Source of the DNA: Luteimonas sp. FCS-9
GTDB lineage: Bacteria; Pseudomonadota; Gammaproteobacteria; Xanthomonadales; Xanthomonadaceae
Length of the DNA stretch: 64,000 nt
NCBI RefSeq assembly: GCF_001014645.1
Contig: NZ_LASZ01000018.1
Span: 17,814 to 81,813, forward strand
Direction: 5' to 3'
In this document: one piece after another, positions 1-8,000 of the stretch
How the letters are laid out: the number at the start of each line of letters is the position of its first letter
Position numbering within the stretch: the first letter of the stretch is position 1
Notes under the pieces: generated by a model
Told to the model about the DNA's origin: nothing
Database searches by the model: none
The model's input: the letters and a program-made list of their open reading frames with translations, nothing else
Made by a program: the position numbers and the translations under genes

Positions 1-793
1 CGCGACGCTGTTCGCGCTGGGCGGCGGCGTCATCGGCGACCTGGCCGGCTTCGCCGCCGCGTGCTGGATGCGCGGCATCGACTGCGTGCAGCTGCCGACG
101 ACATTGCTGGCGATGGTCGATTCGTCGGTCGGCGGCAAGACCGCGGTCGACCTGCCGCAGGGCAAGAACCTGGTCGGCGCGTTCCATCCGCCCTGCGCGG
201 TGATCGCCGACACCGCGGCGCTGCGCACGCTGCCCGCGCGCGAGCTGCGCGCCGGCCTGGCCGAGGTGGTGAAGTACGGCGCGATCGCCGACGCACCGTT
301 CCTCGACTGGCTCGACGCGCACGCCGCGGCGCTGCTCGCCATGGACGAGGCCGCGCTGGCCGAGGCGGTCGCGCGCAGTTGCGCGCACAAGACGGCGATC
401 GTCGCGCGCGACCCGTTCGAGCACGGCGAACGCGCGCTGCTCAACCTCGGCCACACGTTCGGCCACGCGATCGAGACCGAGCAGGGCTACGACGGGCTCA
501 ACCACGGCGAGGCGGTCGCCGTCGGCATGGTGCTCGCCGCGCGCCTGTCCGAGGCGCTGGGCCTGTCGCGGGCCGACGACACGGCGCGCCTGGTCGCGCT
601 GCTGACGCGGCTCGAACTGCCGGTCGCACTGCCGGAGGGCCTCGATCCCGAGCGCCTGCTGGCGCACATGCGGCTCGACAAGAAGGCCCAGGCCGGCGGC
701 CTGCGCTTCGTGGTCTGGCGCGGCCCGGGACGCGCGGAGGTCCTGGCCGACGTGCCCGAGAGCGCGGTGATCGGCGTGCTGCGCGCGGGCTGA
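1..793 (+). CDS. aroB: 3-dehydroquinate synthase AroB, 5'-truncated by window edge
   Basis: This is the C-terminal part of the NAD- and metal-dependent cytosolic enzyme that converts DAHP to 3-dehydroquinate, the second step of the shikimate pathway. The frame is open from base 2 with no start codon in the window, so roughly the first 100 residues lie upstream. Visible hallmarks are the glycine-rich stretch [12 protein letters not shown] at the left edge, [21 protein letters not shown] for substrate and cofactor binding, EVVKYG, and the metal-ligand segment [12 protein letters not shown] with HGEAV further on. The remaining length fits a normal enzyme of about 360 residues. It converges on the minus-strand gene ending at 820. 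In related genomes aroB and hemE are close neighbours, as here. Confidence 0.95.
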   Translation, partial: ATLFALGGGVIGDLAGFAAACWMRGIDCVQLPTTLLAMVDSSVGGKTAVDLPQGKNLVGAFHPPCAVIADTAALRTLPARELRAGLAEVVKYGAIADAPFLDWLDAHAAALLAMDEAALAEAVARSCAHKTAIVARDPFEHGERALLNLGHTFGHAIETEQGYDGLNHGEAVAVGMVLAARLSEALGLSRADDTARLVALLTRLELPVALPEGLDPERLLAHMRLDKKAQAGGLRFVVWRGPGRAEVLADVPESAVIGVLRAG

Positions 794-819
794 CGCACGC
801 GCCTCCGCAGCGCCGGACG

Positions 820-1524
820 CTAGCGCGGCTCGGCGTCGTGGCCCGAGGCGCCCAGGCCGGCACCGAATCCCGCGCCCGCACCCATGCCCATGCCGGCGCC
901 CATGCCGCCGCCCCCCGCGCCGCCTCCACCGCCACCGCCCCGGCCGCCCTCGCCGCCCGCGCGCCGGCCGCCGCCCTCGGTGCGCAGCGGGCCCTGGCCG
1001 GGGATCGCGAGCCCGTCGGGCACCGGGTCGAGGTCGAGCGCCTGGCGGATGAAGGCGCGCAGCGACACCACCAGCGCGGCGGTGTGTACGGCGCGGCCGG
1101 CGACCATGTCGCTGGCCGCACGGGCGGCCAGCCGCACCTGGTCCTCGGTGCCCAGCAGGATCACGTCCGACAGCGCCGCCTCGACCGCGTCGCGGATGCG
1201 CCGCGACCGCTCCGAGCCCGTCCCCTCGCCCTGCGCGGCCTCGTCGCCGGACGCGCCGGCAGCCGCGTCGCGCGCGCGCAGGCGCAGCTGCCGCAGGTGG
1301 GTCGGATCGACCGACAACTCGCCGGTGAACGAACCGCCGAGCGTCTTGTAGGCGGCGATCAGCGTCTTGAGCCGCTCGTTGATCTGCCGGTTCTCGCGCT
1401 CGCGCCGGCGCTGGATCGTCTGCATGACCAGTAGGCGGATGCCCACGACCACCAGCGACACCAGCACCAGGCCGAACAGCGTCGAGAGCGCGGCGTTCCA
1501 CGAACTCAGGTCGAGATTGCGCAT
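820..1524 (-). CDS. Single-pass membrane protein with glycine-rich tail, function unknown
   Basis: The 234-residue protein is not assigned to a family. One hydrophobic helix lies near the N terminus (about residues 10-34, ending VVVGIRLLVMQ), followed by an Arg/Glu-rich segment (QRRRERENRQINERLK) likely to be a coiled coil in the cytoplasm. A predicted mixed alpha/beta middle contains TEDQVRLAARAASDMVAG, and the last 45 or so residues are almost entirely Gly, Ala and Met. The ATG at 1524 was chosen because it directly precedes the membrane helix; longer starts run through antisense sequence of hemE. It sits alone between aroB (convergent) and the WGR gene (divergent). The tail looks low-complexity and may vary between strains. 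Alternative: a small membrane regulator of unknown type. Confidence 0.7.
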   Translation of the reverse strand: MRNLDLSSWNAALSTLFGLVLVSLVVVGIRLLVMQTIQRRRERENRQINERLKTLIAAYKTLGGSFTGELSVDPTHLRQLRLRARDAAAGASGDEAAQGEGTGSERSRRIRDAVEAALSDVILLGTEDQVRLAARAASDMVAGRAVHTAALVVSLRAFIRQALDLDPVPDGLAIPGQGPLRTEGGGRRAGGEGGRGGGGGGGAGGGGMGAGMGMGAGAGFGAGLGASGHDAEPR

Positions 1525-1623
1525 CGCACGGGCCCGTCCGAAGGAAGACACGCCCGATGCTAGGCGACGCGATGCCGATGCGCCGTCGACGCCGCGCGCC
1601 CACCCGCCACACGCACCTGCCCG

Positions 1624-1629
1624 TACAAT
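1624..1629 (+). promoter_or_regulatory. -10 element (TACAAT), probably leaderless start for WGR gene
   Basis: TACAAT matches the sigma70 -10 consensus at five of six bases and ends 8 bases before the ATG at 1638. That places the transcript start at or next to the start codon. No clear -35 box is visible 17 bases upstream and there is no Shine-Dalgarno sequence. Confidence 0.45.
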
Positions 1630-1637
1630 GCCGCCCC

Positions 1638-1898
1638 ATGCGACTGCTGCTGCAACAACCGGCCCAGGGCCACGAGGCCGCGCGTTTCGTCCAGCTGATG
1701 CTGCAGCCCGACCTGCTCGGCGGCTGGACGCTCGTGCGCGAGTCGGGCCAGATCGGCGGTCGCAGCCAGCTGCGCAGCCAGCAGTACGCCGACGAACCCA
1801 GCGCGATCGGCGCGCTCGAACGGGCGCGCGACGCGCAGCTCCGGCGTGGTTTCCAGCTGGTCCGGACGCAGGCGGCGCAGATGCCGCCGTCCCCCTGA
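1638..1898 (+). CDS. WGR domain-containing protein
   Basis: This 86-residue protein consists almost wholly of one WGR-like domain. The recognisable part is the core [20 protein letters not shown], corresponding to the family pattern W-x-L-x-R-x-(W)G-x-I-G-x-x-G, followed by A..A...A...RRGFQ. The signature Trp-Gly-Arg is degenerate here (ESGQIG in place of WGRIG). WGR domains occur in PARPs and as small stand-alone bacterial proteins and are thought to bind nucleic acid; no role for this one can be read from the sequence. The ATG at 1638 follows a TACAAT box, and the longer frame from 1557 starts in low-complexity sequence. It lies 43 bases upstream of hemE on the same strand and is probably cotranscribed with it. 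Confidence 0.75.
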   Translation: MRLLLQQPAQGHEAARFVQLMLQPDLLGGWTLVRESGQIGGRSQLRSQQYADEPSAIGALERARDAQLRRGFQLVRTQAAQMPPSP

Positions 1899-1941
1899 TG
1901 CCCGCGCGGCGAACGCCGACGCACCGAGAAGGAAGATCGCC

Positions 1942-3015
1942 TTGTCCGCACCCCTGAAGAACGACCGCTTCCTGCGCGCGCTGCGCCGCGAACCCGTGGA
2001 CCGCACGCCGGTCTGGCTGATGCGTCAGGCCGGGCGCTACCTGCCCGAGTACCGCGAGACCCGCCGCCAGGCCGGCAGCTTCCTGGGCATGGCCAAGCAG
2101 CCGGAGATCGCCTGCGAGGTCACGCTGCAGCCGCTGCGGCGCTTCCCGCTCGATGCGGCGATCCTGTTCTCCGACATCCTGACCATCCCCGACGCGATGG
2201 GCCTGGAGTTGTACTTCGTCGAGGGCGAGGGCCCGAAGTTTCGTCACCCGGTGCGCGACGCCGCGGCGATCGCCCGGCTCGGCGTGCCGGACATGGAGAC
2301 CGAGCTGCGCTACGTGATGGACGCGGTGCGGCTGATCCGCCGCGAGCTCGACGGCGCGGTGCCGCTGATCGGCTTCTCCGGCAGCCCGTGGACGCTGGCC
2401 TGCTACATGGTCGAGGGCGGCGGCAGCAAGGACTTCGCACGCATCAAGGCGATGGCGCTCAACGACCCGCAGGCGCTGCACGCGCTGCTGTCGGTGAATA
2501 CCGACGCGGTGATCGCGTACCTGGCCGCGCAGCGCGCCGCGGGCGCGCAGGCGCTGCAGGTGTTCGACACCTGGGGCGGCGTGCTGTCGCCGGCGATGTA
2601 CCGCGAGTTCTCGCTGCCGTACCTGGCGCGCATCGCGCAGGCACTCGAGCGCGGCGACGGCACCGACCGCGCGCCGCTGATCCTGTTCGGCAAGGGCACC
2701 GCGGCCTATCTCGAGGATCTCGCGCAGACCGGCGCCGACGGCGTCGGCGTGGACTGGCTGATCGAGCTCGGCGATGCCGCGCGCCGCACCGGCGGCCGCG
2801 TCGCGCTGCAGGGCAACCTCGATCCGGCGACGCTGTACGGCACGCCCGACGCGATCCGCCGTGAGGTCCGGCGCGCGCTCGACAGCTACGCCGCCGGCAA
2901 CCACGGCTCGCGCGACGGCCACGTCTTCAACCTCGGCCACGGCATGTCGCCGGACATGAACCCGGACCACGTCGCCGTGCTCGTCGACGAGGTGCACACC
3001 TACAGCGCGCGCTGA
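1942..3015 (+). CDS. hemE: Uroporphyrinogen decarboxylase HemE
   Basis: HemE decarboxylates the four acetate side chains of uroporphyrinogen III to give coproporphyrinogen III, the branch step committing to haem, in the cytosol and without a cofactor. The 357-residue length matches the family (about 355). Signature regions are [16 protein letters not shown] near residue 25-40 with its catalytic and binding Arg residues, [16 protein letters not shown], and the C-terminal [14 protein letters not shown]. The start is taken as TTG at 1942: it sits 6-7 bases after AAGGAAGA and gives the usual N terminus (short polar lead, then [16 protein letters not shown]). The upstream frame overlaps the WGR gene and shows no homology. 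A GC-rich hairpin follows the stop. Confidence 0.96.
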   Translation: MSAPLKNDRFLRALRREPVDRTPVWLMRQAGRYLPEYRETRRQAGSFLGMAKQPEIACEVTLQPLRRFPLDAAILFSDILTIPDAMGLELYFVEGEGPKFRHPVRDAAAIARLGVPDMETELRYVMDAVRLIRRELDGAVPLIGFSGSPWTLACYMVEGGGSKDFARIKAMALNDPQALHALLSVNTDAVIAYLAAQRAAGAQALQVFDTWGGVLSPAMYREFSLPYLARIAQALERGDGTDRAPLILFGKGTAAYLEDLAQTGADGVGVDWLIELGDAARRTGGRVALQGNLDPATLYGTPDAIRREVRRALDSYAAGNHGSRDGHVFNLGHGMSPDMNPDHVAVLVDEVHTYSAR

Positions 3016-3023
3016 CGGCGGCT

Positions 3024-3051
3024 GCAGGCGGGCCCCCGAGGTCCCGCCTGC
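3024..3051 (+). terminator. GC-rich hairpin after hemE
   Basis: A perfect 9-bp stem (GCAGGCGGG / CCCGCCTGC) with a short loop begins 9 bases after the hemE stop. No T-run follows, so it is a Rho-assisted or RNA-stabilising hairpin rather than a classical intrinsic terminator. Confidence 0.45.
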
Positions 3052-3090
3052 GACGCGCTCGCGTGAGAACCGGCGATCCCGGGAAAGCCC

Positions 3091-3164
3091 TCGCGCGCGA
3101 GCGCGCTCCTACGGCGAAGCCGTCAGCCGGCGCGAACTCCCTGTAGGAGCGCGCTCGCGCGCGA
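3091..3164. repeat. Inverted pair of REP-like elements, CTAC ends facing inward
   Basis: Two exact 22-base inverted arms (3091-3112 and 3143-3164) share the core AGCGCGCTCCTAC / GTAGGAGCGCGCT and are separated by 30 bases. The same arm recurs at 16311, 16606, 16651, 57725 and 57770. Here the GTAGG ends point toward each other, the opposite of the other doublets. The left arm is preceded by AAAGCCC, resembling the spacer of the 57725 element, so it may be the surviving half of a second doublet. Confidence 0.8.
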
Positions 3165-3217
3165 TAGCGTCACCAGGAAATCCTGCCGCGCAAACGCACG
3201 CCGACACGGAACGTGCC

Positions 3218-4318
3218 TCAGCTCTCCAGCGCGGGCCTGGCCAGCTGCTTCTGGACGTCCTCGCGCAGTCGCGCCAGCTCGCCCTCGGCCTGCCGGCGCT
3301 GCTCGATGCCCTCGCGATGCACCTGCCGGACTTCCTCGACGGTGTGGATCAGCTGGTCGTGGACATGGCGCAGCGTCGCGATGTCGATCACCGCGCGCTG
3401 GTTCGCGCGCGCGGTCTCGACCGAGGTCTCGCGCAGCAGGTCGGCGTTGCGGCGCATCAGCTCGTTGGTGGCGTCGTCGATCGCGTTCGACAGCGCGACC
3501 GCGTTCTTCTGCTCGCCCAGCGACAGCTGGATCGCGAACTGCCGCTTCCACGACGGGATCGTGACGTTGCGCACCGTGTTGAACTTCTCGATCAGCTGGA
3601 TCGCGTTGGCCTGGATCAGCCGGATCATCGGCAGCGACTGCTCGGCGGCGTGCTGCATCACCGCCAGGTCGCCGACGCGCTTGTCGAGCAGGCGGACGGC
3701 GTTGTCGATCTCCGCGCGCCGCGTGCGCGACTGCGGATCGTCGAGGCCGTCGAGCGCACGCAGGTCCTCGGCCAGCTCGGCCAGCCGCTGGCGGCCCGCC
3801 GCGACGTGCACGCCCAGCGCGCGGCGCTCCTCGACGACGATGTCGAACATGCGGTCGAACTCGGAGACGCGCCGGTGCTGGCCGTCCTGCTGGCGGCCGA
3901 TGTCCTGCATCAGCCGCTCGATCTGCTGGTTGGTGGTGCTGAACTTCTGCACCAGTTCGTCGCGCGAGCCGCGCAGCCGGTCGATCAGCGGGCCGATCAC
4001 CGGCAGCTTCGAACGGCCGGCCACGCTGCCCAGGTCGAGCGCGCGCGCGATGCGCACGACCTCGCCGAGCTTGTCGCCGGACGCGTCGAGGTCGCCGTTG
4101 CGCACCTGGTCCAGCAACTGGCTGGAGAACGCGGCGGTCTTGCCGGCGGCCTCCCGGCCGAACACGTGCAGGTTGCCGGGCGAGATGTCCTCGAGCGCCT
4201 TGCCCGCGGCGGCGATCTCGCTGCGGTCGTCCGCGGTCAGGCCCAGGGCCTGCAGCGCGGCGTCGTCGAGCGCGCCGGCGGCGGGCACGAGGGCGTGGTC
4301 GGGGGTGTCCTGGCTCAT
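3218..4318 (-). CDS. TelA-family (toxic anion resistance) protein
   Basis: A 366-residue, largely alpha-helical protein of the TelA/KlaA family, first known from plasmid tellurite resistance but widespread in chromosomes. Diagnostic segments are SKLPVIGPLIDRLRGSRDEL near residue 100, the helical SEFDRMFDIVVEERRALG, and the conserved MIRLIQANAIQLIEKFNTV followed by IPSWKRQFAIQLSLGEQKNA. There is no signal peptide or membrane helix, so it should be cytosolic. The C-terminal 60 residues are charged coiled coil. Its ATG at 4318 overlaps the preceding stop by four bases (ATGA), so it is the last, translationally coupled gene of the operon that begins at 13170. Actual tellurite resistance is not implied. 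REP arms follow its stop. Confidence 0.88.
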   Translation of the reverse strand: MSQDTPDHALVPAAGALDDAALQALGLTADDRSEIAAAGKALEDISPGNLHVFGREAAGKTAAFSSQLLDQVRNGDLDASGDKLGEVVRIARALDLGSVAGRSKLPVIGPLIDRLRGSRDELVQKFSTTNQQIERLMQDIGRQQDGQHRRVSEFDRMFDIVVEERRALGVHVAAGRQRLAELAEDLRALDGLDDPQSRTRRAEIDNAVRLLDKRVGDLAVMQHAAEQSLPMIRLIQANAIQLIEKFNTVRNVTIPSWKRQFAIQLSLGEQKNAVALSNAIDDATNELMRRNADLLRETSVETARANQRAVIDIATLRHVHDQLIHTVEEVRQVHREGIEQRRQAEGELARLREDVQKQLARPALES

Positions 4319-5064
4319 GCGGCGGTCTCCTGGTCGGCGGACCGGTCGGGCCGCCGTGGGTCGAGTGTAGCGGCCATGCCGGCCAGTTCGGCGGCGATGT
4401 CGGCCTCGATCGCCGACGCGGCCGCGGCCTGCGCGACGCCGTCGACGGTGCCCGCGCCGAGCGCGCGCTGGCGCCAGGCCGGCACCAGCACGTCGCGGAT
4501 GTTGCGGTAGCGGGCCAGCAGGGCCAGGCCCTGCGCGTGCAGCAGCGCGAGCTGGCGCGCGCCCAGCGCATGCGCCGCGTCCACGTCCAGCAGGTGCTGC
4601 AGGCGCCGCTCGCGCGCCAACCGCACGGCGTCGTCGTCGTCGACTGGCGGGCGGTGGTCCGCGGCCGCCCGACGCAAGGCGTCCAGCGCGGCCTCGAGCC
4701 GGTCGAGGCAGGCGCGTTGGCCGTCGACGTGCGCGGCCAGCGCATCGGCGGCGCGATCGGCATCGCGCAACAGCACGCCCAGGCGCGCGGCGAGCGCGTC
4801 GGCCTCGGCCTGCAGCGCGAGATCGCGCCCGAACAGGCGTCCGAGCAGGCCGGCCTTGCGGCGCAGGGCGCGGGGATCGTCCGCCCGCATCGCCAGATGC
4901 ACCGCGCGCAGGCGCTCGACGAGCATGGCGGCGGCACCGGCGTCCAGCGCCGCCGCGACGTCGATCGCGTCGAGCGCCGCGAGCGCAGCCGCGCCGTGCG
5001 CCATCGCGGCCCCGACACGGCCCGCGCCCGGGTCCGGCACGTCGTGCGGCGCGTGCGGGCTCAT
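4315..5064 (-). CDS. Helical alanine-rich protein of unknown function, in flotillin/TelA operon
   Basis: No family is recognised for this 249-residue protein. It is Ala, Leu and Arg rich, predicted almost entirely helical, without signal peptide or membrane segments and without an evident catalytic motif. A positively charged patch (RRKAGLLGRLFGRDLAL, about residues 67-83) is followed by heptad-like helices. Both ends overlap neighbours by four bases: its ATG at 5064 overlaps the stop of the giant ATPase, and its stop overlaps the TelA start. This tight coupling argues for roughly stoichiometric production with both and for a structural or adaptor role in the same complex (inference). Confidence 0.7.
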   Translation of the reverse strand: MSPHAPHDVPDPGAGRVGAAMAHGAAALAALDAIDVAAALDAGAAAMLVERLRAVHLAMRADDPRALRRKAGLLGRLFGRDLALQAEADALAARLGVLLRDADRAADALAAHVDGQRACLDRLEAALDALRRAAADHRPPVDDDDAVRLARERRLQHLLDVDAAHALGARQLALLHAQGLALLARYRNIRDVLVPAWRQRALGAGTVDGVAQAAAASAIEADIAAELAGMAATLDPRRPDRSADQETAA

Positions 5065-8000
5065 TCCTGCGGCGCGTCCCGGCGCCCGTCGAGCAGGCCC
5101 AGTTGGTCGAGCGCCTCGTCGAGCCGGCGCTCGGCGGGCGTGCGCTCGCGCCGCGCGCGGGCCGCGGCGGGCGCGGCGTCGTTCGCCGCCGCGCGCAGCC
5201 GCAGCAGTTCGACCAGTTGCGCGAGCGCGGCATTGAGCCCGGCCTGGCCGGCCAGCGACTCGCCGACCCGCTCGATCAGCGGTTCGACCGCCGCACGCAT
5301 CGCCGCCGGCCAGGCTTCGGCCGGATCGCTTCGCGCGTCCGCTTCGCGGCCGGCGATGCGCTGCAGCGCACCCAGGATGTCCTGCCACGGTGCCTGCGGC
5401 GGCGCCGGCGGCGGCTCGCCGCCGCCCATCGCCTGCAGGCCCTGGGCGATGTCGGCCAGCTGCGCGACCACGCGCGCGCCGGTGTCGGCATCCTCGCCGC
5501 CCATCGCCTTGTCGCGCAGGAAGTCGCGCTTGATCTGCGCCCAGCGCGCGGCCTGGGCGTCGGTCAGGGTGCCGCGCAGCTCGGCCAGCTTCAGCAGGTT
5601 CTCCTCGGCGCCGGTGGTCAGCAGTTGCGCCTCGCCCAGGTAGTGGTCGGCGATCAGCTGCTGCAGCTCGGCGGCGTTCATCACCGGCGAGATCTTCTCG
5701 GCCAGCTTGTTCATGTTGCGGTAGCTGCCCTGCAGCCGGAACGCCGGCTCGGTGCGGTAGCGGTCGGCCTGGGCTGCGCTGGCGATGTACTGCTGGTTGA
5801 CCCGGTAGACCACGTCGCGCACCTGCATCAGCCGCTGCAGCGTGGCGACGATCTCGTTGACCTCCGCCCCGCTGTAGGCGTGCGACAGATCGTTGGTCGA
5901 GACTTCCTTGCCCGCGGCGCGATCGGCGAGCAGGTACAGGTCGGCCATCTCGCGCGTGGCCAGCGGCGCGAGCACCGGGTTGGAGGTCAGGCTGTTTTCG
6001 ATGTAGCTGAGCCTGAACGCGTCCTCCATGCCGCCGAGGACGTCGCCCAGGTTGTAGATGTCGGCGCGGTTGGCGAGCATGTCGGGGATCTTGAACACCT
6101 CGCCCGACTCGGTGTACGGATTGCCGGCCATGACCACGCAGAACTTCCTGCCGCGCATGTCGTAGGTCTTCGTGCGGCCCTGCCACACGCCCTCGATGCG
6201 ACGCGTGCCGTCGCACAGCGAGATGAACTTCTGCAGGAACTCGGGGTGCGTGTGCTGGATGTCGTCGACGTACAGCATCGTGTTGCTGCCCATCTCCAGC
6301 GCGAGGTTGAGCTTGTGCAGCTCCTGGCGCGAGGTCGCGTCCGGCGCCTGGTCCGGGTCGAGCGAGCGCACCTCGTGGCCGAGCGCCGGGCCGTTGATCT
6401 TCATGAAGACCAGGCCCAGCCGGCTGGCCACGTACTCCATCAGCGTGGTCTTTCCGTAGCCGGGCGGCGAGATCATCATCAGCAAGCCCATCAGGTCGCT
6501 GCGCTTGTCCTCGCCGACGGTGCCCATCTGCTTGGCGAGGTTGTCGCCGATCAGCGGCAGGTAGACCTCGTCGATCAGCCGGTTGCGCACGAACGAGGTC
6601 AGTGGCCGCGCCTTGAACTCCGACAGCCGCAGCGCGTCGCGTTCGCGCGCGGCGATGCGCTGGCGCACGGCCTGGTAGCGGTGGAACGCCGGCACGAATA
6701 TCTCGCGGTGCGTCCGCAGGCGCGACAGGAAATCGTCCACCGACACGCGCAGGCGGCCGCCGTCGATGCGCGGGTGCTCGCCGAGCAGCCCCTCGACCTC
6801 GGCGATCAGCGTGACCTCGCGCACCCGGTGGCGCAGCGTGCGGCCGGCCAGCAGCAGCACGATCGCCTCGGGCACGTAGCCGGCCAGCGGCGCGTGCACC
6901 GGATCGCCGCACAGGCCGTGCAGCCACTGCGCCGCGAGCGCCCACTGCGCGGACGGCCGCTCGGCCAGGCGCTGCAGCGATGCGTCGAAGCCCGCGCCCA
7001 GGTCGGCCCCGTCGAGCGCCTGCCGCAGGGCGTCGACGAGCCGGCGGGCGTAGTGGCTGATGCCGAACGTCGGATCGCCGTCGCGCAGTTCGTCGACGAG
7101 GTACGCCGCCGCGTCCACGGCCGATGCGGGATCGAGCGGCAACGCGTGGCGCGAGAGGAAACCCGACAGCGCCTCGGCGATCTCCGCGCGCAGCGCGTCC
7201 AGGCCGTTGGTGGAGCCGAACAGGCGCTCGATCGCCAGCGCGCCGGTGGTGCGCACCGGCCACTGCGCGGCATCGCCGTCGCCGCCCTCGCGCGTCCAGA
7301 ACAGCATCGCCAGCGCACGCGCGGCCGGCGGGTGCACCAGCGGGCCGGCGGCGACATAGAGCGGCAGCAGCGCACGCAGGATCAGCGCCGCATCGTGGTC
7401 ATGGATGCCCTTCTCGTAGCCCTCGCGGTAGCACGGCGCGGCGAAGGCCCGCACCGTGCGCTCGAGCGCGTCGGGGTCGCCGGCCTGCGCGGCGAGCCCG
7501 GCCAGGCGCAGGTCCTCGCGTCCGGCGATCGCGGCATCGAGCACCAACCCGGCGAGATACTCGCTGCGCGCGATCGACGGCGATTCCGAATCCAGCGTCA
7601 CCTGCCAGTACGCGCGCAGCGCATCGAGCTCGGCGTCGTGGATCGCCTCGTAGAAGTCGGTGCCGGTCAGGTGCACGGCCAGGCCGTCGCCGCGCGGCAG
7701 GATCGTCAGGTCCAGCGGCTGGACGTTGACGCTGAAGCGGTGCCGCGGCCCGAGCCGGATCACCTGGCCGCCGCCCTCGAACAGGTCGCTGCGGTCGCGC
7801 AGGCTGCGCACCGCCTCGTCGCGCACCCCCTTCAGGCGCGCTTCGACGTCGTCGGCCTTGACGCTGTCGCGGTAGCCGCGCAACCGGTCGGCGAGTTCGC
7901 GCAGCTTGAGGATCAGCGCATCGCCGGCGAAGAACGCATTGAGCTCGTCGGGGCTCGCGAAACGCTCGGTGCGCCGCGGCAGCCCGTCGAGGATGCGCGT

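Noticed and set aside
820..2997. A 725-codon minus-strand frame from hemE into the small membrane gene
   Set aside because: Only the last 234 codons (from 1524) have a sensible start and a membrane segment; the rest is antisense to hemE.
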